From: Paracoccus saliphilus
GTDB lineage: Bacteria > Pseudomonadota > Alphaproteobacteria > Rhodobacterales > Rhodobacteraceae
Length of the DNA stretch: 64,000 nt
Reading direction: 5' to 3'
Assembly (NCBI RefSeq): GCF_028553805.1
Contig: NZ_CP067140.1
Coordinates: 1,736,001-1,800,000 of the forward strand
Shown: positions 1 to 10,111 of the stretch, piece by piece
Position numbering within the stretch: position 1 is the first letter of the stretch
Layout of the letters: every line of letters starts with the position of its first letter
Made by a program: the position numbers and the translations under genes
Notes under the pieces: generated by a model
Seen by the model: only the letters and a program-made list of their open reading frames with translations
What the model was told of the DNA's origin: nothing
The model's database searches: none

Positions 1-525
1 CCTGCCCGCGTCGAGCAGGTCACGTTCGGCGCTGTCCTGCAGCTCTTTCAGTTGCCGCAGCAGTTTGCGCAGGCGGATGTTTTCCTGCCGCAGACCTTCC
101 CCGATCCGCAGGTTTCGCGCACCGATCAGCAAGCGCGCCTGCAATTCCGGTCCTTTCACCGGCGTGGTCAGGAAATCGTTCATTCCCGCGTCGAGACCGG
201 TCGCGATTTCCACCGCACCCTCCTGATGGTGGGTCAAGAGGATGACATGGCCATGGCCGCCTTGATCAATGCTGCGAAACGCGCGGCAGAACTCGACGCC
301 CGACATGTCGGGCATCGACCAGTCGGCAATAATGAAATCCGGTTTCCGCACCTGGCAGATGGCGAGGGCTTTGACGGCTGAATCGGTCGCCTCGACATCA
401 TAACCCGCCCGTGCCAGTTCCCGGCACTGTTCGGCCAGATCGCTGATAACCAGCACCCGCCACGCCCGCCGCCTGAAACGGCGGTCTGTCGGGGCGGATG
501 GCAGGGATCGGTCGGCACGGTTCAT
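1..525 (-). CDS. Response regulator, N-terminal receiver domain (partial, runs off the window)
   Basis: This reading frame has no stop before the window edge, so 175 residues of a longer protein are visible. It starts at the ATG at 525. Residues 22-140 form a CheY-like receiver domain: the phosphoacceptor is Asp68 in IIADWSMPDMSG and the conserved Thr is Thr98 in ILLTHH. The usual invariant Lys of the DFLTKPV loop is Thr121 here (DFLTTPV), which is unusual for an active receiver. After the receiver comes a charged helix (residues 145-172) that looks like a linker to an output domain, for example a PP2C/RsbU-type phosphatase or a GGDEF domain; that domain lies outside the window, so the output is unknown. 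The gene lies 97 bp downstream of ilvA on the same strand. Confidence 0.8.
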   Translation of the reverse strand, partial: MNRADRSLPSAPTDRRFRRRAWRVLVISDLAEQCRELARAGYDVEATDSAVKALAICQVRKPDFIIADWSMPDMSGVEFCRAFRSIDQGGHGHVILLTHHQEGAVEIATGLDAGMNDFLTTPVKGPELQARLLIGARNLRIGEGLRQENIRLRKLLRQLKELQDSAERDLLDAGR

Positions 526-594
526 GACAGGGGTCTAATCCCGTCCGCGTAAACAGGCGATGAACCCAAAGCACCAGAATCGTTATAGTTTTAC

Positions 595-612
595 GGGTTC
601 CGCAACGAACCC
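595..612 (-). terminator. Short hairpin 3' of ilvA
   Basis: GGGTTC and GAACCC form a 6-bp stem around a 6-nt loop just past the ilvA stop. There is no T-run, so it is only a weak terminator candidate between ilvA and the response regulator gene. Confidence 0.3.
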
Positions 613-621
613 TGCAGACCC

Positions 622-1869
622 CTACACGAGAAGCTCGGACAGTATCTCATCGCCGGTAATATCGCGATAGGCAAAGCCGGACTGGTCCAGCCGCTCGGCA
701 AGCCGGGTCAGGCTGGCAGGGTCCGTCGTTTCGATCCCGATCAGGACCGAGCCGAAATTCCGCGCCGATTTTTTGAGGTATTCAAAGCGCGAGATATCGT
801 CCTCCGGGCCCAGAAGCTGCAGGAAATCGCGCAGGGCCCCGGGGCGCTGCGGCATCCTGAGAACGAAATATTTCTTCACCCCGGCAAAGCGCTGCGCGCG
901 TTCCTTGACTTCCGGAAGACGCTCGAAATCGAAATTTCCACCCGAACAGACACAGACCACCGTCTTGCCGGTCAGATCGCCAAGATCGTCCAGCACATCG
1001 ATCGCCAGCGCCCCCGCGGGTTCCAGTACGATACCCTCGGTGTTCAGCATCTCCAGCATGGTGCGGCAGATGCGGTCCTCCGGGGCGATATGTACATCCT
1101 CCGGGGTGAAACGTGACAATGTCTCGAAAGGAAGCCCGCCGATGCGCGCAACCGCCGCGCCATCGACAAAGGTATTGATCGCGGGCAGGGCGACCGGTGC
1201 GCCGGCCTGCAATGCGGCTTGCAGGCAGGCGCCACCCAACGGCTCGGCAAATGCGATCCCGGTTTGGGGTGCAGCCTCGCCCAGATAGCGCGTGACGCCC
1301 GATGACATGCCGCCGCCACCGACCGGCAAGACAACCAGATCGGGCGCGCGCCCCAGTTGTTCGAGGAATTCAAGCCCGAGGGTTGCCTGTCCCTCGATCA
1401 CGTCCGGCGCGTCGAAGGGCGACAGGAACTGCGCGTCATGTTCCTTCGCAAACGCCTGCGACGTCGAAAGGGTCTGATCGAAATAATCCCCGGTCAGGAC
1501 GATCTCGACGGCATCGCCTCCGAAAATCTGGGTCTTGTCGATCTTTTGCCTGGGCGTCGTGACCGGCATGAAGATCGTCCCCCGCGCGCCGAAATGACGG
1601 CAGGCGAATGCGACTCCCTGGGCGTGGTTACCGGCGCTGGCGCAAACGACATGCGCATTGCTGCCCGCACCGCCCGCGATAAGCTTGCGCATGGCGTTAT
1701 AGGCGCCGCGAAGCTTGTAGCTGCGGACAGGGGTCAGGTCTTCACGCTTGAGCCAGATATCGGCGCCGTATTTCGCCGACAGATGGTCGTTGCGTTGCAG
1801 CGGTGTAGGCTCGAACAGGTCGCGAAGCGCGGCCTCGGCCTGACGGACGGAGGCGACAAAATTTTCCAT
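622..1869 (-). CDS. ilvA: Threonine ammonia-lyase (threonine dehydratase), PLP-dependent, with C-terminal ACT-like domain
   Basis: Converts threonine to 2-oxobutanoate and ammonia, the first committed step of isoleucine synthesis, in the cytoplasm. The 415-residue product matches the single-ACT form of IlvA. The PLP lysine is Lys52 in RSYKLRGAYNAM, and the phosphate-binding glycine loop is seen as PVGGGGMSSG. Residues from about 335 form the ACT-like regulatory domain ([16 protein letters not shown]), which in this family senses isoleucine or valine. The frame is open upstream to 2082, but that part overlaps the preceding gene and does not look like IlvA; the family-typical start MENF at 1869 was chosen. 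It follows the membrane-protein gene by 38 bp, so the two may be co-transcribed. Confidence 0.93.
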   Translation of the reverse strand: MENFVASVRQAEAALRDLFEPTPLQRNDHLSAKYGADIWLKREDLTPVRSYKLRGAYNAMRKLIAGGAGSNAHVVCASAGNHAQGVAFACRHFGARGTIFMPVTTPRQKIDKTQIFGGDAVEIVLTGDYFDQTLSTSQAFAKEHDAQFLSPFDAPDVIEGQATLGLEFLEQLGRAPDLVVLPVGGGGMSSGVTRYLGEAAPQTGIAFAEPLGGACLQAALQAGAPVALPAINTFVDGAAVARIGGLPFETLSRFTPEDVHIAPEDRICRTMLEMLNTEGIVLEPAGALAIDVLDDLGDLTGKTVVCVCSGGNFDFERLPEVKERAQRFAGVKKYFVLRMPQRPGALRDFLQLLGPEDDISRFEYLKKSARNFGSVLIGIETTDPASLTRLAERLDQSGFAYRDITGDEILSELLV

Positions 1870-1907
1870 GTTCGCCCCATGCCGCGAAAGAGCGGATTTG
1901 GCAAGGG

Positions 1908-2684
1908 TCAGCGCACCGGCCTGCGCCCCGAGTAGTGGCCATAGATCGTCGTGAGAAGGGATATACCGAAAACCGCCGATAGCACGGCAACAACCAACTG
2001 ATAGACAAAAACAGCTCCGACGGCGAATGGTGACGGCGATGTCTGATTGCCCATCGGCGACAGGTTTCCATGGATCATCCACAGCTCAACGAAACTCCAG
2101 GCGACCTGCAAGAGGGTCAGCAGGACCGTGACAAGAAAGATGTCGAGCAAGACATTATGGCCGTTCCGGAACGAGAAGGCGTAACTTTCACCGATGGCCT
2201 CGGCTGGCAACGCCGCATAAAACCTCAGGCCGATGGTGCCGAGCAGCACGGAGTAGATGGCCCCAATCAGTATTGGGCCAGCGATGCCATCGCCATGCAT
2301 TACAAGTCGCATGACAAATCCGCTCGTCGCCATGGTGAGGAGGAAACCGATGATCGCGAGCAGGATCACCATGGGGATCATCAGCATCAGATAACGCAGC
2401 ATTTCCATCCAATGCGGCCTTGGCAGCCAGCCGAACTTTTCGTCCAGAAGGATGTGGCGATGAAAATTCACCGTCGCCCAAAGCGCAAGACAACCAAGTA
2501 CCACGATCGTCAGCGCAAGAAAGTATCCTTGCCTGATCAGCATTGGGCTTGATTGAGCGACGTAGAAAAGCGTGGCGAAATAGGCGGCGGCCAATATGAT
2601 GGGCAGGCCAAAAATTCTAAGTGTTTGCGGGAAATCCACAAAAATGTTCATGAAGGCAGTTTTGACGATACGGAAAGCGATCAT
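1908..2684 (-). CDS. Six-helix integral membrane protein of unknown function
   Basis: The 258-residue product has about six hydrophobic segments, roughly at residues 20-45, 52-72, 95-118, 135-158, 180-205 and 222-248, with short polar loops. I see no catalytic or transporter motif and do not recognise a named family. A GAGG ribosome-binding site precedes the ATG at 2684. The gene ends 38 bp before ilvA on the same strand and is divergent from argG across 107 bp, so it probably heads a two-gene unit with ilvA. A function in isoleucine metabolism cannot be claimed from position alone. Confidence 0.75.
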   Translation of the reverse strand: MIAFRIVKTAFMNIFVDFPQTLRIFGLPIILAAAYFATLFYVAQSSPMLIRQGYFLALTIVVLGCLALWATVNFHRHILLDEKFGWLPRPHWMEMLRYLMLMIPMVILLAIIGFLLTMATSGFVMRLVMHGDGIAGPILIGAIYSVLLGTIGLRFYAALPAEAIGESYAFSFRNGHNVLLDIFLVTVLLTLLQVAWSFVELWMIHGNLSPMGNQTSPSPFAVGAVFVYQLVVAVLSAVFGISLLTTIYGHYSGRRPVR

Positions 2685-2791
2685 GCTGGTTACCTCAACT
2701 TGCGATTGTCAAACGCTATCTGCCGCTTCCCCTTGTGACAATCGCCAAAGGGGCTTATTCCCTGCGCAAAATTGCTAAAAGGTTAAGCCGC

Positions 2792-4017
<1,226 letters not shown>

Positions 4018-4021
<4 letters not shown>

Positions 4022-4560
4022 GTGAACAGCGCCTGACCGCCCGCATCGCCATCGTCACCGTCAGCGACCGGGCGTCGCGCGGGGAATACGAGGACAAGGG
4101 CGGTCCGGGCGCCGAGGAATGGCTGCGTGGGGTCGTGACCTCGCCGGTTCAGATCGACCGGCACATCGTCCCGGATGGCCGCGACACCGTGGCCACCAAG
4201 CTGCGGGAGTTGGCCGATGGCGGCGCCGACCTGATCCTGGTGACCGGCGGCACCGGTCCCGCGCCGCGCGATCTGACGCCCGAGGCGGTGTTCGACGTGG
4301 CCGAAAGGGAGTTGCCGGGCTTCGGCGAGGAAATGCGCCGCGCCTCGCTGGCCGAAGTTCCCACCGCGATTCTCTCGCGCCAGACGGCGGTGACCCGTGG
4401 TGCCTCGCTGATCATCACGATTCCCGGCAAGCCTGCCGCTATCGCAACCTGCCTCGATGCAGTTTTTGCCGCAGTGCCCTATTGTCTGGATCTGATGGGG
4501 GCCGCCCGGATCGAGACAGACCCGGCACGGATCAAGGCGTTTCGCCCCAAGGGCAAGTGA
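4018..4560 (+). CDS. Molybdenum cofactor biosynthesis protein, MogA/MoaB family
   Basis: A 180-residue MoCF-domain protein. Members adenylylate molybdopterin (MogA) or are the related MoaB. The substrate-binding signatures are visible as [19 protein letters not shown] and, near the C-terminus, ITIPGKPAA. The N-terminus ([21 protein letters not shown]) is typical of MogA/MoaB. The start overlaps the argG stop by 4 nt. There is no other molybdenum cofactor gene in the window, so I cannot decide between MogA and MoaB, and the pairing with argG is probably just operon packing. Confidence 0.88.
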
Positions 4561-4584
4561 ACCGCCTGGCGGGATCTGCCGACT

Positions 4585-4637
4585 GGATATTTATATGAAG
4601 AAGAAAGGGTAAGCGGCTCTTCTTCACTTAAATATCC
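4585..4637. terminator. Long imperfect inverted repeat between convergent genes
   Basis: Arms at 4585-4604 and 4618-4637 match at 18 of 20 positions around a 13-nt spacer. The element lies between the mogA-like gene and the converging lrgB, so it could stop transcription from either side. Each arm carries the GGATATTT...GAAGAAGA tract of the dispersed family described at 11449, 18606, 27759, 39791 and 44045, as if two copies were placed head to head. Confidence 0.6.
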
Positions 4638-4647
4638 AAAATCTGGC

Positions 4648-5367
4648 CTAACCGCCAAACAGGCGCAGCGCCAGCGGTGCGATGACGGCGGTCAAGACGG
4701 CATTCAGTCCCATGCCAATGCCCGAGAAGGCTCCGGCCGTTTCATTGACCTGAAATGCGCGCGCGGTGCCGATGCCATGGGCGGCGACACCGACGGAAAA
4801 ACCGCGTGCGCGCCAATCGCGGATCTTCAGGGCGTTGAGCAAAGGCGTGACGATGATCGCGCCGAAAATGCCGGTCAACAGGACCAATGCGGCGGTGAGG
4901 GTGGGCTGGCCTCCGATGCGCTCGGCAATGCCGATGGCGACCGGGGCGGTGGTGGATTTCGGGGCCAGGGATGCGAGAACCGGGCCGCTGATGCCGAAGG
5001 CGCGGGCGATGAGAAGGGCCGAGACGACGGCAGTGGCCGAACCCGCGACCAGCGCGGCAAGCATTGGCAGGGCGGCTTTCCTGACGCGGGGAAGGTTGTC
5101 GTAAAGCGGCAAGGCCAGCGCGACGGTTGCCGGACCGAGCATGAAATGGACGAATTGGGCGCCCTCGAAATAGGTCGTGTAATCGGTGCCTGTCAGCCAC
5201 AGCAACAGGGCCAGCAGGATCACCGCGATCAGCACCGGATTTGCCCAGCTTTGCCGCCCGACAGCGCGGAAACAGGCGTCCCCCGCCAGGTAGGTGACGA
5301 GAGTAGCAGTTAGCCACAAGAGCGGCCCCTGCGCCAGGTAGGACCATATCAGCAGCGGATCACGCAT
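4648..5367 (-). CDS. lrgB: LrgB/CidB family membrane protein
   Basis: A 239-residue, highly hydrophobic protein of the LrgB family (originally murein hydrolase/holin-antiholin related; other members move glycolate or pyruvate across the inner membrane). The core SLAPKSTTAPVAIGIAE and the downstream VAAHGIGTARAFQVNE are hallmark LrgB sequences. The chosen ATG at 5367 overlaps the end of the lrgA-type gene by 8 nt, which fits a coupled pair. An in-frame start 21 nt further upstream is possible. Which substrate it transports, or whether it affects lysis, cannot be told from sequence. Confidence 0.88.
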   Translation of the reverse strand: MRDPLLIWSYLAQGPLLWLTATLVTYLAGDACFRAVGRQSWANPVLIAVILLALLLWLTGTDYTTYFEGAQFVHFMLGPATVALALPLYDNLPRVRKAALPMLAALVAGSATAVVSALLIARAFGISGPVLASLAPKSTTAPVAIGIAERIGGQPTLTAALVLLTGIFGAIIVTPLLNALKIRDWRARGFSVGVAAHGIGTARAFQVNETAGAFSGIGMGLNAVLTAVIAPLALRLFGG

Positions 5368-5740
5368 CGCCCTGATCTTTCCGGGCATCCGGGTCGGTCG
5401 ATCCGGTCCAGCGCGCCACTGCCGCGAAGACCCATGCTCCGACCGCGATTGCCAGCGCCGTCGATCCCATCAGCGCAAGGGCCAGACCTGCCCCATGTTC
5501 GCGCAACAGCTCCCAATGCGCGACGATGCCCACCCCGGCGGGGACGAAGAACAGCGACAAATGCTGCAGTAGCCCGAGCGCCGTGCTCCGGATCAGGGCC
5601 GCGACGGATGGGCGCAGGATACAGGTCAGAAGCAGCAGGATCAGCCCGACGACCGGCCCCGGCAAGGGCAGGGCCAGGGCGCGTGAGATAACCTCGCCGG
5701 CCAGTTGGAACGACAGGATGATGGCCAATGTGCTTATCAT
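5360..5740 (-). CDS. lrgA: CidA/LrgA family holin-like membrane protein
   Basis: A 126-residue protein with four hydrophobic helices. The N-terminal FQLAGEVISRALALPLPGPVVGLILL is close to the CidA/LrgA consensus, and PAGVGIVAHW is the second conserved stretch. It is the upstream partner of lrgB, overlapping it by 8 nt, and the two presumably form one inner-membrane complex. It is divergent from smc across 200 bp. Confidence 0.85.
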   Translation of the reverse strand: MISTLAIILSFQLAGEVISRALALPLPGPVVGLILLLLTCILRPSVAALIRSTALGLLQHLSLFFVPAGVGIVAHWELLREHGAGLALALMGSTALAIAVGAWVFAAVARWTGSTDPDARKDQGDA

Positions 5741-5940
5741 GACAGGCAGGCTAGCCGAGCGATGCGGACTGTGCCAGACGGCTTTGCATCACATCCGAAT
5801 ATGCCGTTTCATGCCGGGGCAGCCTGTGCGCATCTTGTGGATAACTTGATTGAATCATCCATATCTTGGGGTTCAGGTTGACTTGTTGCGGTCTCGCGGC
5901 AACAATCCCCAATAGATCTGATTCTGGAAAGGGCTCGCCC

Positions 5941-8900
5941 TTGCGCTTCGACCGCCTTCGTCTCAACGGCTTCAAGAGCTTCGTGGATCCGACCGACCTG
6001 GTCATCCGCGAGGGGCTGACCGGTGTCGTCGGTCCCAATGGCTGCGGCAAGTCTAACCTGCTCGAGGCGATGCGTTGGGTCATGGGCGAGAACCGCCCCA
6101 CCGCCATGCGGGGCGACGGGATGGAAGACGTGATCTTTGCCGGCACTTCGCGCCGCTCGGCCAAGGGACATGCCGAGGTCACGCTGACCATGGACAACCG
6201 TGACCGGCTGGCGCCTGCCGGTTTCAATGACGAGGATCATTTCGACATCGTGCGCCGGATCACCCGCGACGCCGGTTCTGCCTACAAGATCGCGGGCAAG
6301 GATGTGCGGGCGCGCGACGTGCAGATGCTGTTCGCAGATGCTTCGACGGGGGCGCATTCCCCGGCGCTTGTGCGGCAGGGGCAGATCAGCGAATTGATCA
6401 ATGCCAAGCCGAAAAGCCGCCGCCGGATCCTTGAGGAGGCGGCGGGGATCTCGGGGCTTTATCAACGCCGGCACGAGGCCGAGTTGAAGCTGAACGGGGC
6501 CGAGAACAACCTGACCCGCGTGGACGATACGCTGGATCAGCTTTCCACGCAGGCGGCGAGCCTTGCCCGCCAGGCGCGGGCGGCGGCAAAATATCGCGAG
6601 ATCGGGGCGGCCTTGCGGCTGGCCGAGGGCTTGCTGCTCTATCGCCGTTGGTCCGAGGCCGAAGAGGCGCGGCAGGCGGCGACCGAGGCTTTGACGGCGG
6701 CAGTCAGGGCGGCGGCTGAGGCCGAGGCGACGTCGCGCTTGGCGGCCGAGCGACGCGAGGCGGCGGATGAGGCGTTGCCCCCCCTGCGCGAGGAGGAGCA
6801 GGTGGCGGCGGCGATCCTGTCACGCCTGACCGTGGAGCGCGAGGCGCTGGACGAGGCCGAGGCGCGAGCCGCCGAGCAGGTTTCGGCTCTGGTCGCCCGG
6901 ATCGCGCAGCTTGACCGGGATATCGAACGCGAGGAAGCGCTGAACCGCGATGCGGGCGAAGTGGTCGAGCGGCTCGATTGGGAGCGGACCGAGCTAGAGA
7001 AATCCGGGCAGGGCCATGACGCACGCGTGGATGCAGCCGCCGCTGCTGCGGATGAGGCTGCCGAGGCACTGCGCGAAGTTGAAGGGCGGTTGGCCGAACT
7101 GACCGACGAGGCTGCGCGGCTTGCCGCCCGCCATCAATCCGCAGAGCGGCTGGCCTCGGATCTGCGTGACATGTTGGAGCGCGCGGAACGCGCCGCCGCC
7201 GAGGCCGACGAAAACGCCAAGCGCGCTGCCGAGGTCGGGAGTGCTGCCGAGGAGGCATTGCGGGACGCTGAAGAGGCGCAAGAGGCCGCGCGCGACCGGG
7301 CCGAGGCCGCCGAGGAAGCTTTGGGCGGCGCGGAAGCCGCCCGCACCGAAGCCGAAGCCGCCGAAGTCTCTGCCCGCGCCGCCCGATCCGAGGCCGAGGG
7401 CGAGGCGGGAGCATTGGCCGCAGAGATGGCGGCGCTCAAGCGGCTGGTCGAGCGAGGGCAGTCGGATGGCAAGGCGATCCTCGACCGGGTGCAGGTGGCC
7501 AAGGGATACGAGGTCGCCTTCGGTGCCGCCCTGGGCGACGATTTGCGGGCCGGGCTGGCCGAGGACGGGGAAACCGGGTGGCATGGCCTGCCCGGTTGGG
7601 ATTCGCCACAGCCCTTGCCCGAAGGGGCGCGGGCGCTGGCGCAGCATGTCACCGGACCCGAGGCCTTGGCGCGACGGCTCTCGCAGGTCGGGTTGATCAC
7701 GGATGCGGCAACCGGGGCCGAGCTGCAGGCAGACTTGTTGCCCGGTCAGCGGTTGGTGACCCTCGAGGGCGATCTGTTCCGCTGGGACGGGATGCGGGTG
7801 ATGGCTGGCGAGGCGTCTTCCTCGGCCGCGCTGCATCTGCAGAAAGTAAATCAACTCAACGAGATCAGCGCACAAGTTGAGGAAGCACAAGAACGTGCGG
7901 ATGCGGCGGTTGACGCCCATGACGAGGCCAAGGCGCGCCTGAACGACGCCTCGATGCACGAGAAATCCGCCCGCGACGGACGGCGCGAGGCAGAGCGGCT
8001 TCTCTCGGATGCGGCGCGGGCCTCGACCCGGGCGGAATCCGATCTGGCGATGGCGAATAGCCGGGTGGAATCGGCGCGGGGCGAGGTGACCCGGCACCGG
8101 GCGGATGCCTCGGATGCGCAGACCCGGCTGACTCAGGCCGAACGGGCGCTGGCCGAACTGCCGGATCGCGGCGATGCTGCGCAGGCCGTCGAGAATGCCC
8201 GGACAGGGGTCGAGGCGGCGCGGATCGCGACCATGACCCGTCGCACCGCGCTGGATGAATTGCGTCGCGAAGGGAATGCCCGGCAGAAGCGTTTGCAGGA
8301 AATCGCCAAGGAGGAATCGGGCTGGAAACTGCGCCTGCAACAGGCGGGCACGCGGGCCTCGGAATTGGCGAGCCGCCGCGAAGCCGCCGCCGATGAACTG
8401 GAACAGGCCGAGGAGCAACCCGCTGTTCTGGCTGAGAAACGTGACAGCCTCAGCGAACGTGAGGCGCAGGCCGAGGAACGGCTGACGCGTGCGCGCGAGG
8501 CTTTGTCGGTCGCCGATGATGCGGCCCGTAGCGCCGCCCATGCAGAGCGTGATGCCGAGCGCATTGCTTCGGAGGCGCGTGAAACCCGGGCCGCACGCGA
8601 GGCGCGGGCCGAGGCGGCGCGGGACAGCGAGGCGGTTGCTCGGGCACGGATTTTCGAGGAAACCGAGTCGACGCCGCAGGCGCTGCGCGACAGCTTGGAG
8701 GATGCCGATACCGAGACGCCCGCCGCTGCGCTGGAGGATCGGATCGCGCGGTTGCGGACGCAGCGGGATGCCCTGGGCGCGGTCAATCTGCGCGCCGACG
8801 AGGACAAGCGCGAACTGGAAGAAGAGCGCGACCAACTGGCCGGCGAAAAGGCGGATTTGGAAGAGGCGATCCGCAAGCTGCGCGCCGGGATCGGCAGTCT

Positions 8901-9393
8901 CAACCGCGAAGGGCGCGAGCGGCTGTTGACGGCATTCGACACGGTGAACGGCAATTTCTCGACGCTTTTCAGAACCTTGTTCGGGGGCGGCGAGGCGCGG
9001 CTGGTGCTGGTCGAATCCGATGATCCGCTGGAGGCCGGGCTGGAGATCATGTGCCAGCCGCCGGGCAAGAAACTGTCCACGCTCAGCCTGCTATCCGGTG
9101 GCGAGCAGACCCTGACCGCCCTGGCGCTGATCTTCGCGGTCTTCCTGGCCAACCCCGCACCGATCTGCGTGCTGGACGAGGTGGACGCGCCGCTGGATGA
9201 CGCCAATGTCAACCGTTTCTGCGATCTGCTGGACGAGATGACCCAGCGCACCGACACGCGCTTCTTGATCATCACCCACCATGCGGTGACCATGGGGCGG
9301 ATGGATCGTTTGTTCGGCGTGACAATGGTCGAGCAGGGGGTCAGCCAGCTGGTCAGCGTCGATCTGAAACGCGCCGAAGCGCTGGTCGCCTGA
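5941..9393 (+). CDS. smc: Chromosome segregation protein SMC
   Basis: A cytoplasmic ATPase that with ScpA/ScpB compacts and segregates the chromosome. It has 1150 residues, usual for the family. The Walker A GPNGCGKS is at residues 31-38, the ABC signature LLSGGEQTL is at about 1052 and the Walker B with D-loop DEVDAPLDDANV is at about 1078. Between them are two long Ala/Glu/Arg-rich coiled coils separated by a hinge at roughly residues 505-640. The start is taken as TTG because it is preceded at 7 nt by GGAAAGGG and gives the canonical N-terminus LRFDRLRLNGFKSF. No ATG fits; an upstream open frame to 5866 is not SMC-like. Confidence 0.96.
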   Translation: MRFDRLRLNGFKSFVDPTDLVIREGLTGVVGPNGCGKSNLLEAMRWVMGENRPTAMRGDGMEDVIFAGTSRRSAKGHAEVTLTMDNRDRLAPAGFNDEDHFDIVRRITRDAGSAYKIAGKDVRARDVQMLFADASTGAHSPALVRQGQISELINAKPKSRRRILEEAAGISGLYQRRHEAELKLNGAENNLTRVDDTLDQLSTQAASLARQARAAAKYREIGAALRLAEGLLLYRRWSEAEEARQAATEALTAAVRAAAEAEATSRLAAERREAADEALPPLREEEQVAAAILSRLTVEREALDEAEARAAEQVSALVARIAQLDRDIEREEALNRDAGEVVERLDWERTELEKSGQGHDARVDAAAAAADEAAEALREVEGRLAELTDEAARLAARHQSAERLASDLRDMLERAERAAAEADENAKRAAEVGSAAEEALRDAEEAQEAARDRAEAAEEALGGAEAARTEAEAAEVSARAARSEAEGEAGALAAEMAALKRLVERGQSDGKAILDRVQVAKGYEVAFGAALGDDLRAGLAEDGETGWHGLPGWDSPQPLPEGARALAQHVTGPEALARRLSQVGLITDAATGAELQADLLPGQRLVTLEGDLFRWDGMRVMAGEASSSAALHLQKVNQLNEISAQVEEAQERADAAVDAHDEAKARLNDASMHEKSARDGRREAERLLSDAARASTRAESDLAMANSRVESARGEVTRHRADASDAQTRLTQAERALAELPDRGDAAQAVENARTGVEAARIATMTRRTALDELRREGNARQKRLQEIAKEESGWKLRLQQAGTRASELASRREAAADELEQAEEQPAVLAEKRDSLSEREAQAEERLTRAREALSVADDAARSAAHAERDAERIASEARETRAAREARAEAARDSEAVARARIFEETESTPQALRDSLEDADTETPAAALEDRIARLRTQRDALGAVNLRADEDKRELEEERDQLAGEKADLEEAIRKLRAGIGSLNREGRERLLTAFDTVNGNFSTLFRTLFGGGEARLVLVESDDPLEAGLEIMCQPPGKKLSTLSLLSGGEQTLTALALIFAVFLANPAPICVLDEVDAPLDDANVNRFCDLLDEMTQRTDTRFLIITHHAVTMGRMDRLFGVTMVEQGVSQLVSVDLKRAEALVA

Positions 9394-9398
9394 GGCCC

Positions 9399-9532
9399 GC
9401 GCAACGGCACCGTGCGTTGCATCTGTCGCCATGCGCAACAGGGACGCGATTTCATCCAGCAAATGCTGGGAATCCGGCTGCACAACCCGTACACCGCGCG
9501 TACACAGGATGTACACAACCTGTACACCGCTT
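9399..9532 (+). repeat. Composite 3' element, copy A (hairpin - dyad - four phased GTACAC boxes)
   Basis: Begins 6 bp after the smc stop and reads in the same direction. In order: GCAACG at 9401-9406 pairing with CGTTGC at 9415-9420; the dyad CCAGCAAATGCTGG at 9456-9469; 19 nt; then GTACAC at 9489, 9500, 9511 and 9522, an exact 11-bp period. Related copies lie at 18771-18905 (minus) and 36003-36142 (plus). All three follow a co-oriented gene. I do not recognise this as a named element; function unknown. Confidence 0.8.
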
Positions 9533-9651
9533 GCGTGCGTCCAGCGGCAAAATTTGGGCATGGGTTGAAAATCACCGGCAGGCAGGTCCGGGCGTTTCAT
9601 TCGCTTTCAATCCGCATTAGGTTGGGCCCTGAACACTGCATGAGGAGACGG

Positions 9652-10104
9652 ATGCGACGACTGACCGCCAGCCTGTGTCTCGCCTTGATGCCGATGAATG
9701 TTGCGGCGCAGGTGACAGGCGATCCCGAGGTGATCGAAATCTTGATGCAGGATGCCGGATTTCCGGTCTACCGCGATACCGACAGCTATGGTGACCCGCG
9801 GATCCGCAGCGTCGTCGACGACACCCTGTTCAGCGTCTATTTCTACGATTGCGGCGACGGTCCATGCCGGGCATTGCAACTCAAATCGGTTTTTGACGGT
9901 GCGCAGCCGCGCGGCCTGGCTCTGGTAAATGCCTGGAACCGGGAATATCGTTTCGGCAGTGCCTTTCTGGATGCCGAGGGCGATCCGGTGATCGAGTTGG
10001 ATATCAACCTGGCCGAGGACGGGGTTGGACGGCGCAATTTCAATGAAGTACTGGATGGCTGGACAGTCCTGCTGTCCGATTTTCGCAATCATATCAACTG
10101 GTGA
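9652..10104 (+). CDS. Secreted YbjN-domain protein
   Basis: A 150-residue protein with an N-terminal signal peptide (about residues 1-20, ending AAQ) followed by a YbjN-type domain: ILMQDAGFPVYRDTDSYGDPRI, a central VYFYDCGD and a late LVNAWNREYRF. YbjN domains are type III secretion chaperone-like folds of unclear role. Two ATGs compete (9640 and 9652); AGGAG at 9643-9647 favours 9652. It lies 5' of the RidA gene with a 7-bp gap and may share its transcript. Confidence 0.8.
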   Translation: MRRLTASLCLALMPMNVAAQVTGDPEVIEILMQDAGFPVYRDTDSYGDPRIRSVVDDTLFSVYFYDCGDGPCRALQLKSVFDGAQPRGLALVNAWNREYRFGSAFLDAEGDPVIELDINLAEDGVGRRNFNEVLDGWTVLLSDFRNHINW

Positions 10105-10111
10105 GGAACCT

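Noticed and set aside
9489..9527. CRISPR array reading of the phased boxes
   Set aside because: The units are 11 bp with no room for spacers, and no cas gene is in the window.
9412..9560. Peptides encoded across the GTACAC arrays (VHNPYTA- or [14 protein letters not shown] in several frames)
   Set aside because: The similarity between copies arises because three 11-bp units equal 11 codons. No copy has a good start and ribosome-binding site, and flanks are not conserved.
6994..9575. Long Arg/Ser-rich open frames antisense to smc
   Set aside because: Composition follows the smc coiled-coil codons in reverse; no start signal or protein motif.
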